Below, piece after piece: positions 6,780 to 12,985 of a stretch of 12,985 nt of DNA; positions within the stretch are counted from its first letter, which is position 1; every line of letters starts with the position of its first letter. The position numbers and the translations under genes are program-made. The notes beneath the pieces were generated by a model. It saw only the letters and a program-made list of their open reading frames with translations. It was not told where the DNA came from and did not search any database. The DNA lies in contig USAV01000052.1 of assembly GCA_900552715.1 (NCBI GenBank), positions 1 to 12,985 of the forward strand, in the 5' to 3' direction. This stretch comes from an uncultured Veillonella sp. (GTDB taxonomy: Bacteria; Bacillota; Negativicutes; Veillonellales; Veillonellaceae).

Positions 6780-7556
6780 ATGTTTAACAATCCATATGAA
6801 GCACCACAAGAGCTTGCAACAGGAGGTCATGTAACGAAAGAATTAAATTCCGTTACAGTACACTTTGATGACATCCATTATTCCTTATCTAGTGGTCAAC
6901 TCAATGGCGGATATCACCATACTTTGGCCGTACGAAATCAGCAACTGACGTATCAAATTGAAACAGAAAAAGATTTGCCTGGCGGCTCTGTAGCAAATTA
7001 TTTAGCACAAGAGTTTGAACACATCGATACACCTGTTCATTTTAGTACAGCGCTTCTTACGTCTGCTACAATGAACCTTCACGCGTACGCTAAGGTTGAA
7101 GAACACGATACGATTGTGGAGACCATCGTTACTGCAGGCTATGAAAAAACAGCCCATCGTGCAGGAACAGGCTATTGCTACGAGGAGCGAGATGGTAGTT
7201 TTATAGTACCTGGTACCATTAATATTCTTGTCTTTACAAACAAGGCATTAACTGACAGCGCCATGGTGAAAGCCATCATGACAATTACGGAGGCTAAAAC
7301 CGCAGCCCTCCAAGATTGGGGTGTTGAAAGTGTACGCCTCTATCCATTTATCAACGAAGATATTCCTGAAGCAATTACAAAAGAACGCAAGACTTCTGCT
7401 ACCGGTACCTCTACAGATGGTGTGGTTCTCACTATCGATACCAATGGTGATGTGTTAACAGATGCAGGCTCCTTCTCCCTATTCGGGGATACATTGGCTA
7501 AGGCTGTTTATATAGGTATACAACGAGCCTTAGAAAATGCTATTGGCGCCGAATAA
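6780..7556 (+). CDS. cbiZ: Adenosylcobinamide amidohydrolase, CbiZ family
   Basis: Hydrolyses adenosylcobinamide to adenosylcobyric acid, letting a cell salvage incomplete corrinoids or remodel foreign cobamides. It is 258 residues and cytoplasmic, with no signal peptide. Family features seen: FSTALLTSATMN (88-99), GTINILVFTN (145-154), LTDSAMVKAIMTITEAKTAA (157-176), SATGTSTDGVVL (206-217) and GDTLAKAVY (236-244). The ATG is preceded by AGGGAG at good spacing, after a leader of about 80 bases from the predicted start of transcription. That leader is too short and lacks the conserved boxes for a cobalamin riboswitch. No other corrinoid gene is adjacent; its neighbours are a channel gene (divergent) and an asparaginase (convergent), so it appears monocistronic. 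I recognise the family well but cannot tell the preferred lower ligand. Confidence 0.85.
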   Translation: MFNNPYEAPQELATGGHVTKELNSVTVHFDDIHYSLSSGQLNGGYHHTLAVRNQQLTYQIETEKDLPGGSVANYLAQEFEHIDTPVHFSTALLTSATMNLHAYAKVEEHDTIVETIVTAGYEKTAHRAGTGYCYEERDGSFIVPGTINILVFTNKALTDSAMVKAIMTITEAKTAALQDWGVESVRLYPFINEDIPEAITKERKTSATGTSTDGVVLTIDTNGDVLTDAGSFSLFGDTLAKAVYIGIQRALENAIGAE

Positions 7557-7601
7557 AAAATACGCATTCTAGGCGAAATAAAAAACCGCACATCCTAGGC
7601 G
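7552..7601 (-). repeat. Two tandem imperfect copies of a CGCCTAG-plus-T-tract element
   Basis: On the minus strand, 7601-7576 begins CGCCTAGGATGTGCGG and ends in TTTTTTATTT. The next segment, 7575-7552, begins CGCCTAGAATGCGTA and ends in TTTTTTATT. They are diverged head-to-tail copies. The first forms the 3' half of the asparaginase terminator; the second overlaps the stop codon of cbiZ on the other strand. Confidence 0.6.
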
Positions 7602-7615
7602 ATCGGGATGTGCGG
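7580..7615 (-). terminator. Intrinsic terminator for the minus-strand asparaginase transcript
   Basis: A perfect 10-bp GC-rich stem (7586-7595 with 7606-7615) has a 10-base loop, followed on the minus strand by six T's (7585-7580). Rightward it lacks a U tract. It lies about 100 bases beyond the asparaginase stop. Confidence 0.85.
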
Positions 7616-7672
7616 TTCATTGTATATAAAACTGTTACACATAGTATAATACTTGAAAATGAATATCAAATT

Positions 7673-7710
7673 AAGATTTGAGAGTTTTTCTCAAATCTTT
7701 TTTTTGTTTT
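7673..7710 (+). terminator. Intrinsic terminator for cbiZ
   Basis: An 11-bp stem (7673-7683 with 7689-7699) has the loop GTTTT and runs straight into a T-rich tract to 7710 on the plus strand. Leftward the following bases are not U-rich, so it should act mainly on the cbiZ transcript, 117 bases after the cbiZ stop. Confidence 0.85.
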
Positions 7711-7714
7711 CTAA

Positions 7715-8692
7715 TTAATATTCATAGAAGAACTGTTGTAACTTTTTAAGATTTTTAGTTTTTGTAAGCCCCAGCATCAATAAGATACGAGCTTTTTGTG
7801 GACTCAATGTATCACTTACGAGATAGCCTGCTAGTGCATCTTGTGGTACAGCAGATACCATGCCACTCCCTGTACGAGAGGCACGTACAGTTGGGAATGC
7901 TGTATTTTGTGTTATTTGACGTACATTTTGAGGAATTGTACCATGACCCAATCCAGTCAAGATGAGCCCATCAGGATTAGTGGCAACTACACTCATTGGC
8001 ACCATGTCATCCATACCGCCATAGCAAGTCAAAATGACTACACGAGGCAATTCCTTAAAATCATGTACATCAAAGATGGATTCTTTCGTATGACGACGAG
8101 TAGAGGCTTTATAATAATGAGCTACACCATCCTGGACGATACCAAGATGCCCTACTAATGGACTGTCAAAGGTAGCCACATTAGTTGTATTCCGTTTGGA
8201 CACATCACGCGCCCCATCAACATAGCCATTTAGAACAACAAGAACACCTTTACCTACAGATGCAGGTGTTCTTGCCACTTGAATCGCTTGTAATAAATTA
8301 ATAGGGCCATCTGCACTAATTGCCCCAGCAGGTCTCATCGAGCCAGTAATAACGATGGGTTTATCTGTATGAACAGTAAGATTAAGAAAATAAGCTGTCT
8401 CCTCCATGCTATCTGTTCCATGAGTAATAACAACACCGCCTATAGCCTCTTGATTTACTAATTCTTGTACTAACTTAGATAAATCCAACCAATGCTGGAC
8501 AGTAATATCGGAACTTTCAATATTACTAAACTGAGTATATGTATATGGACCATATGGTTCTGTGCCTGGTACGGAGTCTAAAATTTCATCGAGGCCTAGT
8601 ACACCTGCAGTATAGCCCGTCAAATCTGTATCGGATGCGCCTTGTCCAGCAATTGTACCGCCCGTACCAATCAACGCAATTTTTGTCTCCAT
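7715..8692 (-). CDS. ansB: L-asparaginase, type II-like sequence without a signal peptide
   Basis: Hydrolyses asparagine to aspartate and ammonia. It is 325 residues. The catalytic set is visible: T13 in GTGGTIAG (9-16), T93-D94 in THGTDSMEETAYFL (90-103), and K166 in DVSKRNTTNVATF. GSMRPAGAISADGP and the C-terminal TLSPQKARILL follow E. coli AnsB closely as I recall it, and not the cytoplasmic AnsA type. E. coli AnsB has a cleaved signal peptide. Here the start ATG at 8692 has GGAGG four bases upstream and the protein begins directly at the catalytic strand (METKIALIGTGG), so it should be cytoplasmic. The longer frame to 8752 adds no signal-like segment. It lies downstream of nadE on the same strand with no terminator visible between them. 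Confidence 0.92.
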   Translation of the reverse strand: METKIALIGTGGTIAGQGASDTDLTGYTAGVLGLDEILDSVPGTEPYGPYTYTQFSNIESSDITVQHWLDLSKLVQELVNQEAIGGVVITHGTDSMEETAYFLNLTVHTDKPIVITGSMRPAGAISADGPINLLQAIQVARTPASVGKGVLVVLNGYVDGARDVSKRNTTNVATFDSPLVGHLGIVQDGVAHYYKASTRRHTKESIFDVHDFKELPRVVILTCYGGMDDMVPMSVVATNPDGLILTGLGHGTIPQNVRQITQNTAFPTVRASRTGSGMVSAVPQDALAGYLVSDTLSPQKARILLMLGLTKTKNLKKLQQFFYEY

Positions 8693-8725
8693 ATTACCTC
8701 CATCATAAAATACATAAGAAATAGT

Positions 8726-8787
8726 AAATCTTTGGTTAATCAACATTAGCATGAATAAATCTTTTGTTAATCAACATTAGCATGAAT
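8726..8787. repeat. 31-bp tandem duplication upstream of the asparaginase gene
   Basis: Bases 8726-8756 and 8757-8787 are head-to-tail copies differing at one position. Each contains GTTAATCAACATTAGCATG. On the minus strand each copy supplies a TTGATT that could act as a -35 element for the asparaginase gene, although no convincing -10 follows. The 126-base gap between nadE and the asparaginase gene holds nothing else clear. Confidence 0.9.
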
Positions 8788-8818
8788 TAGACTAGCTAAA
8801 ACAAGTCCTCGCTAAACA

Positions 8819-9580
8819 TTATGGGTGAAAGGACGGCATCAATTCTAATTTATGCTTATTAATACGATTCAAATAATCAATACGTTCTTTCGTTTCAGGA
8901 TTTTCTATCTCTCCAGTTCTAATATATCGATCTAATACAGCATAGGTAAATCCTAATTTATCCTCATCAGATAGACCGCTGAGTCCATCACTAGGCGTCT
9001 TATCTACAAGATATTTTGGAATATCAAGTAATCGACCTATTTGGCGCACCTCTTCTACGACAAGATTGGCAAGAGGACTAAAATCTCCAGCACTATCGCC
9101 ATATTTTGTAGAATACCCTACATAATCTTCAGATCCATTACATGTATTAGCTACACGTGCGCCATTCAGCAAATTTTGCCCTACTGCATATAGCGTTGTC
9201 ATGCGAAGACGCGGTGGTGTATTAATTCCTGCATCCTTGGATATATCAGATCTACCAGTAACTGCTTTATACCCTTCACCTTGAATGATAGCATTTGTCA
9301 AAGCTTCATAGGCAGCTCCAATATTCACTATGATATGTGGAATCCCCAAATGTGCCACTACAGCCTTGGCATCATCGATATCAGACTGAATTCCATTCGG
9401 CATAAGAACACCTACTACGCGTTCTGCCCCAAGGGCTTCTTTACATAAAGCAGCCACAATTGTGGAATCCTTACCACCTGAAATGCCCACTACGGCACTA
9501 CAACTAGGCCCATTTTGACTAAAATAATCTCGAATCCATTGAACAAGAGCCTCTTTTGTTGATTCTGGATTGTCTAACAT
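8819..9580 (-). CDS. nadE: NH3-dependent NAD+ synthetase
   Basis: Final step of NAD synthesis: adenylates and amidates nicotinate adenine dinucleotide using ATP and ammonia, in the cytoplasm. It is 253 residues, with only the synthetase domain and no N-terminal nitrilase (glutaminase) domain, so free ammonia must be the nitrogen source. The PP-loop SGGKDS is at 34-39. TCNGSEDYVGYSTKYGDSAG is the deamido-NAD/ATP site, and TPSDGL and DEDKLGFTY are the expected C-terminal motifs. The ribosome site TAGGAGGG includes the pncB stop codon (TAG), three bases before the ATG, so the two genes are almost certainly translated together. The nadD step between PncB and NadE is not encoded in the window. Confidence 0.95.
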   Translation of the reverse strand: MLDNPESTKEALVQWIRDYFSQNGPSCSAVVGISGGKDSTIVAALCKEALGAERVVGVLMPNGIQSDIDDAKAVVAHLGIPHIIVNIGAAYEALTNAIIQGEGYKAVTGRSDISKDAGINTPPRLRMTTLYAVGQNLLNGARVANTCNGSEDYVGYSTKYGDSAGDFSPLANLVVEEVRQIGRLLDIPKYLVDKTPSDGLSGLSDEDKLGFTYAVLDRYIRTGEIENPETKERIDYLNRINKHKLELMPSFHP

Positions 9581-9588
9581 AAGCCCTC

Positions 9589-11040
9589 CTATTTCTTCCG
9601 GAAAATACGATTTAATAAATCCATTTTCATTTGATAGTATCCTGGACTCATATCAAGGTAATGACGATGTGGATTTTCAAAGCGCTGTTCTTCTAACCAA
9701 ATTTCGCGGTCTAGTTGGTCTTTAACGTATTGACGAAGCTCTTCTAATGTCGGCAATTTTACGATAAGCTTGCCATCTTTAATAATGAGTTGTTTCATCT
9801 CTTTAAAGGTGCAATTTTCAAAGTACAATTCACGCCATGGTTGTTCTGGATCGATATAACGATATGGTTCTGTCGTATCTGGCACCTCTTCTAACAATGT
9901 TAATAAATCTGCAATGGCACGCCCTTTATCATTGTATACGCGATACACCTTTTTAAAGCCTGGGTTCGTAATCTTTTCAACAGATTCAGAAATCTTGATG
10001 CGAGGCTCCCACACACCATTCTTTTCAACACCAGCAATCTTGTATACGGCGCCAAATACAGGATCGCTCTTAGAGGTAATTAGTCTTTCACCTACACCAA
10101 AGATATCAATGGGACCACCCTGTCCCAACAAAGAGGTTATTGTATATTCATCAAGACTATTGGAAGCCATAATTTTGCAATCTTCTAAGCCTGCCTTGTC
10201 AAGCATACGACGAGCTTTTTTAGCTAAGTAAGCAAGGTCACCAGAATCAAGGCGGATACCTTTTAAGCGTTTTCCCATAGGTTCCAATACCTCTTTAGCT
10301 ACTTTAATAGCATTAGGAACCCCAGAGTTTAATACATCATAGGTATCAACAAGGAATACAGCTCCATCCGGATACACTTCAGCGTAAGCTTTGAAAGCTT
10401 CGTATTCAGAGTCATGATACATAACCCAACTATGAGCCATGGTACCACTCACAGGAATACCAAATTGTTGTCCCGCTAAAACAGTTGCCGTAGACTGTAC
10501 CCCACCAATGTAGGCTGCTCTCGCACCATATACAGCGGCATCCACATTATGAGCTCGACGAGCTCCAAAGTCGGCTACTACACGCCCATCCGCAGCACGA
10601 ACGATGCGATTAGCCTTTGTAGCGATAAGGGACTGATGGTTCATCATAGTTAGCACTGCAGTTTCTACGATTTGTGCGTCTATGAGAGGGGCTACGATGG
10701 TTATAACTGGTTCATTTGGATAAATAATAGAACCTTCTGGGAACGCATATACATCACCAGTAAAGGAAAAATCTTTAAGATAGTTTAGAAATTCCTCACT
10801 AAAGATCCCTTGATTCCGTAAAAAATCGATATCACTTTCATCAAAGTGTAGATTTAAAATGTACTCAACGATTTGTTCAAGACCACCAAAAATGGCAAAG
10901 CCACCCTTATCTGGATTGCGTCTAAAGAACACATCAAAAGCGACGCGATCCGTATTTTCATGTTGTGTAAAATAGCCGTGTGCCATGGTCATCTCATAAA
11001 AATCCATGAGCATACTAATATTGCGACTGTCGTGTTGCAT
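9589..11040 (-). CDS. pncB: Nicotinate phosphoribosyltransferase
   Basis: Converts nicotinate and PRPP to nicotinate mononucleotide, the entry of the Preiss-Handler salvage route. It is 483 residues, normal for the long bacterial form. The N-terminal domain begins LMDFYEMTMAHGYF (11-24). Active-site features include ADFGARRAHN (156-165), GTMAHSWV (199-206) with H203 at the phosphorylated-His position, VDTYD (231-235) and IRLDSGDL (262-269), then ASNSLDE and FGVGERLITS for phosphate binding. A C-terminal helical region follows. The ATG has GGTGA close upstream, and AAGG further out. It is the first gene of the unit pncB-nadE, possibly with the asparaginase, and diverges from pepD. Confidence 0.96.
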   Translation of the reverse strand: MQHDSRNISMLMDFYEMTMAHGYFTQHENTDRVAFDVFFRRNPDKGGFAIFGGLEQIVEYILNLHFDESDIDFLRNQGIFSEEFLNYLKDFSFTGDVYAFPEGSIIYPNEPVITIVAPLIDAQIVETAVLTMMNHQSLIATKANRIVRAADGRVVADFGARRAHNVDAAVYGARAAYIGGVQSTATVLAGQQFGIPVSGTMAHSWVMYHDSEYEAFKAYAEVYPDGAVFLVDTYDVLNSGVPNAIKVAKEVLEPMGKRLKGIRLDSGDLAYLAKKARRMLDKAGLEDCKIMASNSLDEYTITSLLGQGGPIDIFGVGERLITSKSDPVFGAVYKIAGVEKNGVWEPRIKISESVEKITNPGFKKVYRVYNDKGRAIADLLTLLEEVPDTTEPYRYIDPEQPWRELYFENCTFKEMKQLIIKDGKLIVKLPTLEELRQYVKDQLDREIWLEEQRFENPHRHYLDMSPGYYQMKMDLLNRIFRKK

Positions 11041-11098
11041 CGGTTCACCAACCTTCTAAAATCTAATGGATTTAATCAATCGTTAATCGTATATCCTC

Positions 11099-11104
11099 AT
11101 TATA
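11099..11104 (-). promoter_or_regulatory. Candidate -10 element for pncB
   Basis: TATAAT on the minus strand, giving a leader of about 50 bases to the pncB ATG. The expected -35 position (11122-11127, CTGGCT) matches consensus at only three bases. The rest of the 316-base spacer to pepD is AT-rich with many ATATAT runs. Confidence 0.35.
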
Positions 11105-11252
11105 CATTATTATTCCTATATAGCCAGTACATACATATATTACAGATTTCATTAACTATCCTAATAATCATTCTTGTGATATAACTATATATATACTAAC
11201 TATTTATATATTTCATATATATGTCGGTGAAAGTTATTACTGGGATAAACTC

Positions 11253-11287
11253 TTTTATTAGTATTACAAATTCAGATACTAATAAAA
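11253..11287. promoter_or_regulatory. 12-bp inverted repeat upstream of pepD, probable operator
   Basis: TTTTATTAGTAT (11253-11264) is exactly complementary to 11276-11287 across an 11-base spacer. No T tract follows on either strand, so it is not a terminator. The right arm covers where the -35 of the pepD promoter should lie (about 11280-11285), suggesting a regulator site. Confidence 0.5.
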
Positions 11288-11302
11288 ACACTAAGTATTC
11301 CG

Positions 11303-11308
11303 TATAAT
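11303..11308 (+). promoter_or_regulatory. Candidate -10 element for pepD
   Basis: A consensus TATAAT lies 48 bases before the pepD start, with no good -35 upstream. The missing -35 and the dyad on its place fit a regulated promoter. Confidence 0.4.
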
Positions 11309-11356
11309 CAATCAACATATATATCTATTATTTACATGAGAATGAAAGGAACCATT

Positions 11357-12805
11357 ATGGAATCAATCGTTCAAGCAAAACGCGTATTAGAAATATTTAA
11401 AGAAATGAGCCAAATTCCTCGTGAATCAGGAAACGAAAAAGGCATCAGCGATTATATCGTAAACTTCGCTAAAAACTTGGGGCTTGAAGTTCATCAAGAC
11501 GATCAATTTAATGTAGTCATCAAAAAGCCAGCGTCTCCAGGTTATGAAAACCGACCTTCTATCATCTTACAAGGCCATATCGATATGGTTTGTGTACGAG
11601 ATCATGACTCCAATCATGACTTCTCCAAGGATCCTATTGCAAACATCATCGAAGGTGAATGGATGCACGCAGACCACACTACACTAGGTGCGGACAACGG
11701 TATGGGTGGTGCGATGATGCTTGCCATCCTCGAAGATGATAGTCAACAACATGGACCTATGCAATTATTGTTCACCACAAATGAAGAAACTGGCATGGAT
11801 GGCGCTTTCGCCATTAAAGAAGGCCAAGTAAGTGGCGATTACTTACTCAACCTCGATACAGAGGTAGAGCACGACTTTACTGTTAGCTGTGCTGGCGGTT
11901 GCCATGTTCACGTAAACATTCCATTATTGCGCGAAAACAACCAACCTGGTTATGATGCAGGCTTATCTTTTACCGTAACAGGCCTTAAAGGTGGTCACTC
12001 CGGTATTGAAATCTGCGAACAACGTGCTAATGCTAACCAAGTATTAACACGTGTACTCTATGATATTCAACAACAATATCCTGTATGCTTAGCATCCTTT
12101 GAAGGTGGCGTAAAACATAATGCCATTCCTTCTAAAGCAGTTGCTGTATTATCCGTACGCGCTGAAGATGTAGCGGCCATTAAAACATTAATTGCCTACC
12201 AAGAAAAGCAATATCTCCATGAATATGGTATCCAAGATCCAGGTCTTAAATTTGTTGTAGAAGATGTCGCTACTCCTGATGTAGTATATGCAGATGACAC
12301 AACAGAAGCTCTTATTACTTATATCTATCTTGCACAAGATGGTGTTCATTCTGTAAGCAAATCTATCCCAAATCTTGTAGAAACTTCTAACAACATCGCT
12401 ATCGTACGCGAAAACGAACATACTATTGAAATACTCATTTCAATTCGTAGCTCCAATAGCAACAGTCTTGAATTCTTGGCTAAGAAAATGATATTACTTG
12501 CGAAAACACTAGGTGTATCTGCAGAGCGTACTGGTGGTTATCCTGCATGGGAATACGATAAAGGCTCCAAGCTTGAAGAACAAGCTATTTCCTTACATAA
12601 CGAAATGTTTGATACACCAGCTAATGTAAACGCTATTCATGCAGGTCTTGAATGCGGCTTGTTGAAAGGCGTATTACCAAATACCCAAATGATTAGCTTT
12701 GGCCCTACTATCGTAAGTCCACATACACCAATGGAACGCGTTCATTTACCATCCGTTGAAAATGTGTATGTATACCTCAAAGCATTGTTAGCTAAGTTAC
12801 AATAA
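11357..12805 (+). CDS. pepD: Aminoacyl-histidine dipeptidase PepD (peptidase M20C)
   Basis: Zinc-dependent cytoplasmic dipeptidase that splits Xaa-His (carnosine-like) and other dipeptides. It is 482 residues, against 485 for E. coli PepD. Di-metal site: H74 and D76 in GHIDMV, D113 in LGADNGMG, catalytic E143 with metal ligand E144 in TTNEETGMDGA, D167 in NLDTE, and a late His in SPHTPMERVH (about 454-463). The lid/dimerisation domain is inserted in the middle (GLKGGHSGIEICEQRANANQ). The open frame starts at 11336, but the ATG at 11357 is preferred because AAAGGA sits 6 bases before it and MESIVQAK resembles the family start. It is monocistronic, divergent from pncB. No convincing terminator hairpin is seen before the converging gene fragment at the right end. 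Confidence 0.95.
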   Translation: MESIVQAKRVLEIFKEMSQIPRESGNEKGISDYIVNFAKNLGLEVHQDDQFNVVIKKPASPGYENRPSIILQGHIDMVCVRDHDSNHDFSKDPIANIIEGEWMHADHTTLGADNGMGGAMMLAILEDDSQQHGPMQLLFTTNEETGMDGAFAIKEGQVSGDYLLNLDTEVEHDFTVSCAGGCHVHVNIPLLRENNQPGYDAGLSFTVTGLKGGHSGIEICEQRANANQVLTRVLYDIQQQYPVCLASFEGGVKHNAIPSKAVAVLSVRAEDVAAIKTLIAYQEKQYLHEYGIQDPGLKFVVEDVATPDVVYADDTTEALITYIYLAQDGVHSVSKSIPNLVETSNNIAIVRENEHTIEILISIRSSNSNSLEFLAKKMILLAKTLGVSAERTGGYPAWEYDKGSKLEEQAISLHNEMFDTPANVNAIHAGLECGLLKGVLPNTQMISFGPTIVSPHTPMERVHLPSVENVYVYLKALLAKLQ

Positions 12806-12829
12806 AGTTACAATAAAATTACAATAAAT
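12797..12829 (+). repeat. Three tandem 11-bp repeats across the pepD stop codon
   Basis: TTACAATAAAG, TTACAATAAAA and TTACAATAAAT follow each other exactly. The first supplies the last Leu-Gln-stop of PepD. Because 11 is not a multiple of 3, the three TAA triplets (12803, 12814, 12825) fall in three different frames. Confidence 0.9.
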
Positions 12830-12891
12830 ATACTATATTAAATAATGACTATATACTTCATATATAATTTGGTATACTAAAAGTAATCTAA

Positions 12892-12956
12892 TTAGAGATT
12901 TATATAACGAATTCTCTTCCCCCCTCCTATGAAGGCTTCAGTCAACTCTTCCCGAC
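12892..12956 (-). CDS. Probable C-terminal end of an unidentified gene (truncated by contig end)
   Basis: On the minus strand an open frame enters from the contig end and stops at a TAA (12894-12892). The readable C-terminus is EELTEAFIGGGKRIRYINL. The base composition rises sharply from the AT-rich spacer to GC-rich exactly where this frame runs, and the residue mix looks like a real protein tail. It would converge on pepD. Only about 20 codons are visible, so neither family nor function can be named, and chance is possible. Confidence 0.4.
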
Positions 12957-12985
12957 CTGTCTCTTATACACATCTGACGCTGCCG
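12957..12985 (+). other. Nextera (Tn5) sequencing adapter contamination at contig end
   Basis: CTGTCTCTTATACACATCT (12957-12975) is the exact 19-base Tn5 mosaic end in reverse complement. The next ten bases, GACGCTGCCG, continue into the Nextera read-1 transposase adapter. This is library sequence and should be trimmed. It is not a transposon in the genome. Confidence 0.97.

Noticed and set aside
9914..10231. 105-codon plus-strand frame, and a similar one at 7841-8158
   Set aside because: Both are antisense to well-supported genes (pncB and asparaginase) and show no domain or ribosome site.
12873..12878. TATACT as a promoter -10 for a rightward gene
   Set aside because: No -35 at a suitable distance and no rightward gene follows; the frame beyond is better read as a leftward gene end.
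12957..12975. Tn5 transposon end
   Set aside because: The sequence continues into the synthetic Nextera adapter and sits exactly at the contig end, so it is library-derived.

Overview
The window is a chromosomal contig end from an AT-rich bacterium. The gene set fits an anaerobic Negativicutes, most plausibly Veillonella: a three-subunit molybdenum hydroxylase, a short QueG, corrinoid salvage by CbiZ, NAD salvage, an uncleaved type II-like asparaginase and PepD, with strong GGAGG ribosome sites. The genus is inferred from recalled protein similarity and cannot be proven from the sequence alone. There is no phage, transposon, CRISPR array, tRNA or rRNA. The right-hand 29 bases are a Nextera/Tn5 sequencing adapter, so the biological sequence stops at about 12956.

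Layout. 1-2946 (minus): an FAD, [2Fe-2S], molybdenum subunit operon of the xanthine dehydrogenase family. The genes are joined by two TAATG stop/start overlaps, and the Mo subunit runs off the left end. 3098-3976 (plus): queG, diverging from that operon. 4087-4677 (minus): yfbR, a 5'-deoxynucleotidase, meeting queG at a bidirectional terminator. 4805-6616 (minus): an mscS-type channel followed 24 bases later by a secreted D,D-carboxypeptidase. 6780-7556 (plus): cbiZ, diverging from mscS. 7715-11040 (minus): pncB, nadE and an asparaginase, transcribed in that order. 11357-12805 (plus): pepD, diverging from pncB. 12892-12956 (minus): the apparent last codons of another gene, converging on pepD.

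How the genes fit together. PncB makes nicotinate mononucleotide and NadE amidates deamido-NAD with free ammonia. The asparaginase just downstream releases ammonia and aspartate, so a metabolic link is plausible but not proven. MscS and the carboxypeptidase both act at the cell envelope. CbiZ is consistent with a corrinoid-dependent metabolism. The other genes are housekeeping: tRNA modification, nucleotide pool control and peptide use.

The least ordinary material is in the spacers: several dyads lying on likely promoters (cbiZ, yfbR, pepD), a convergent pair of terminators placed so that the two 3' ends overlap, a partly duplicated terminator half, a 31-base tandem duplication before the asparaginase gene, and an 11-base triplet repeat that puts a stop in all three frames after pepD. 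I saw no clear new multi-gene system.
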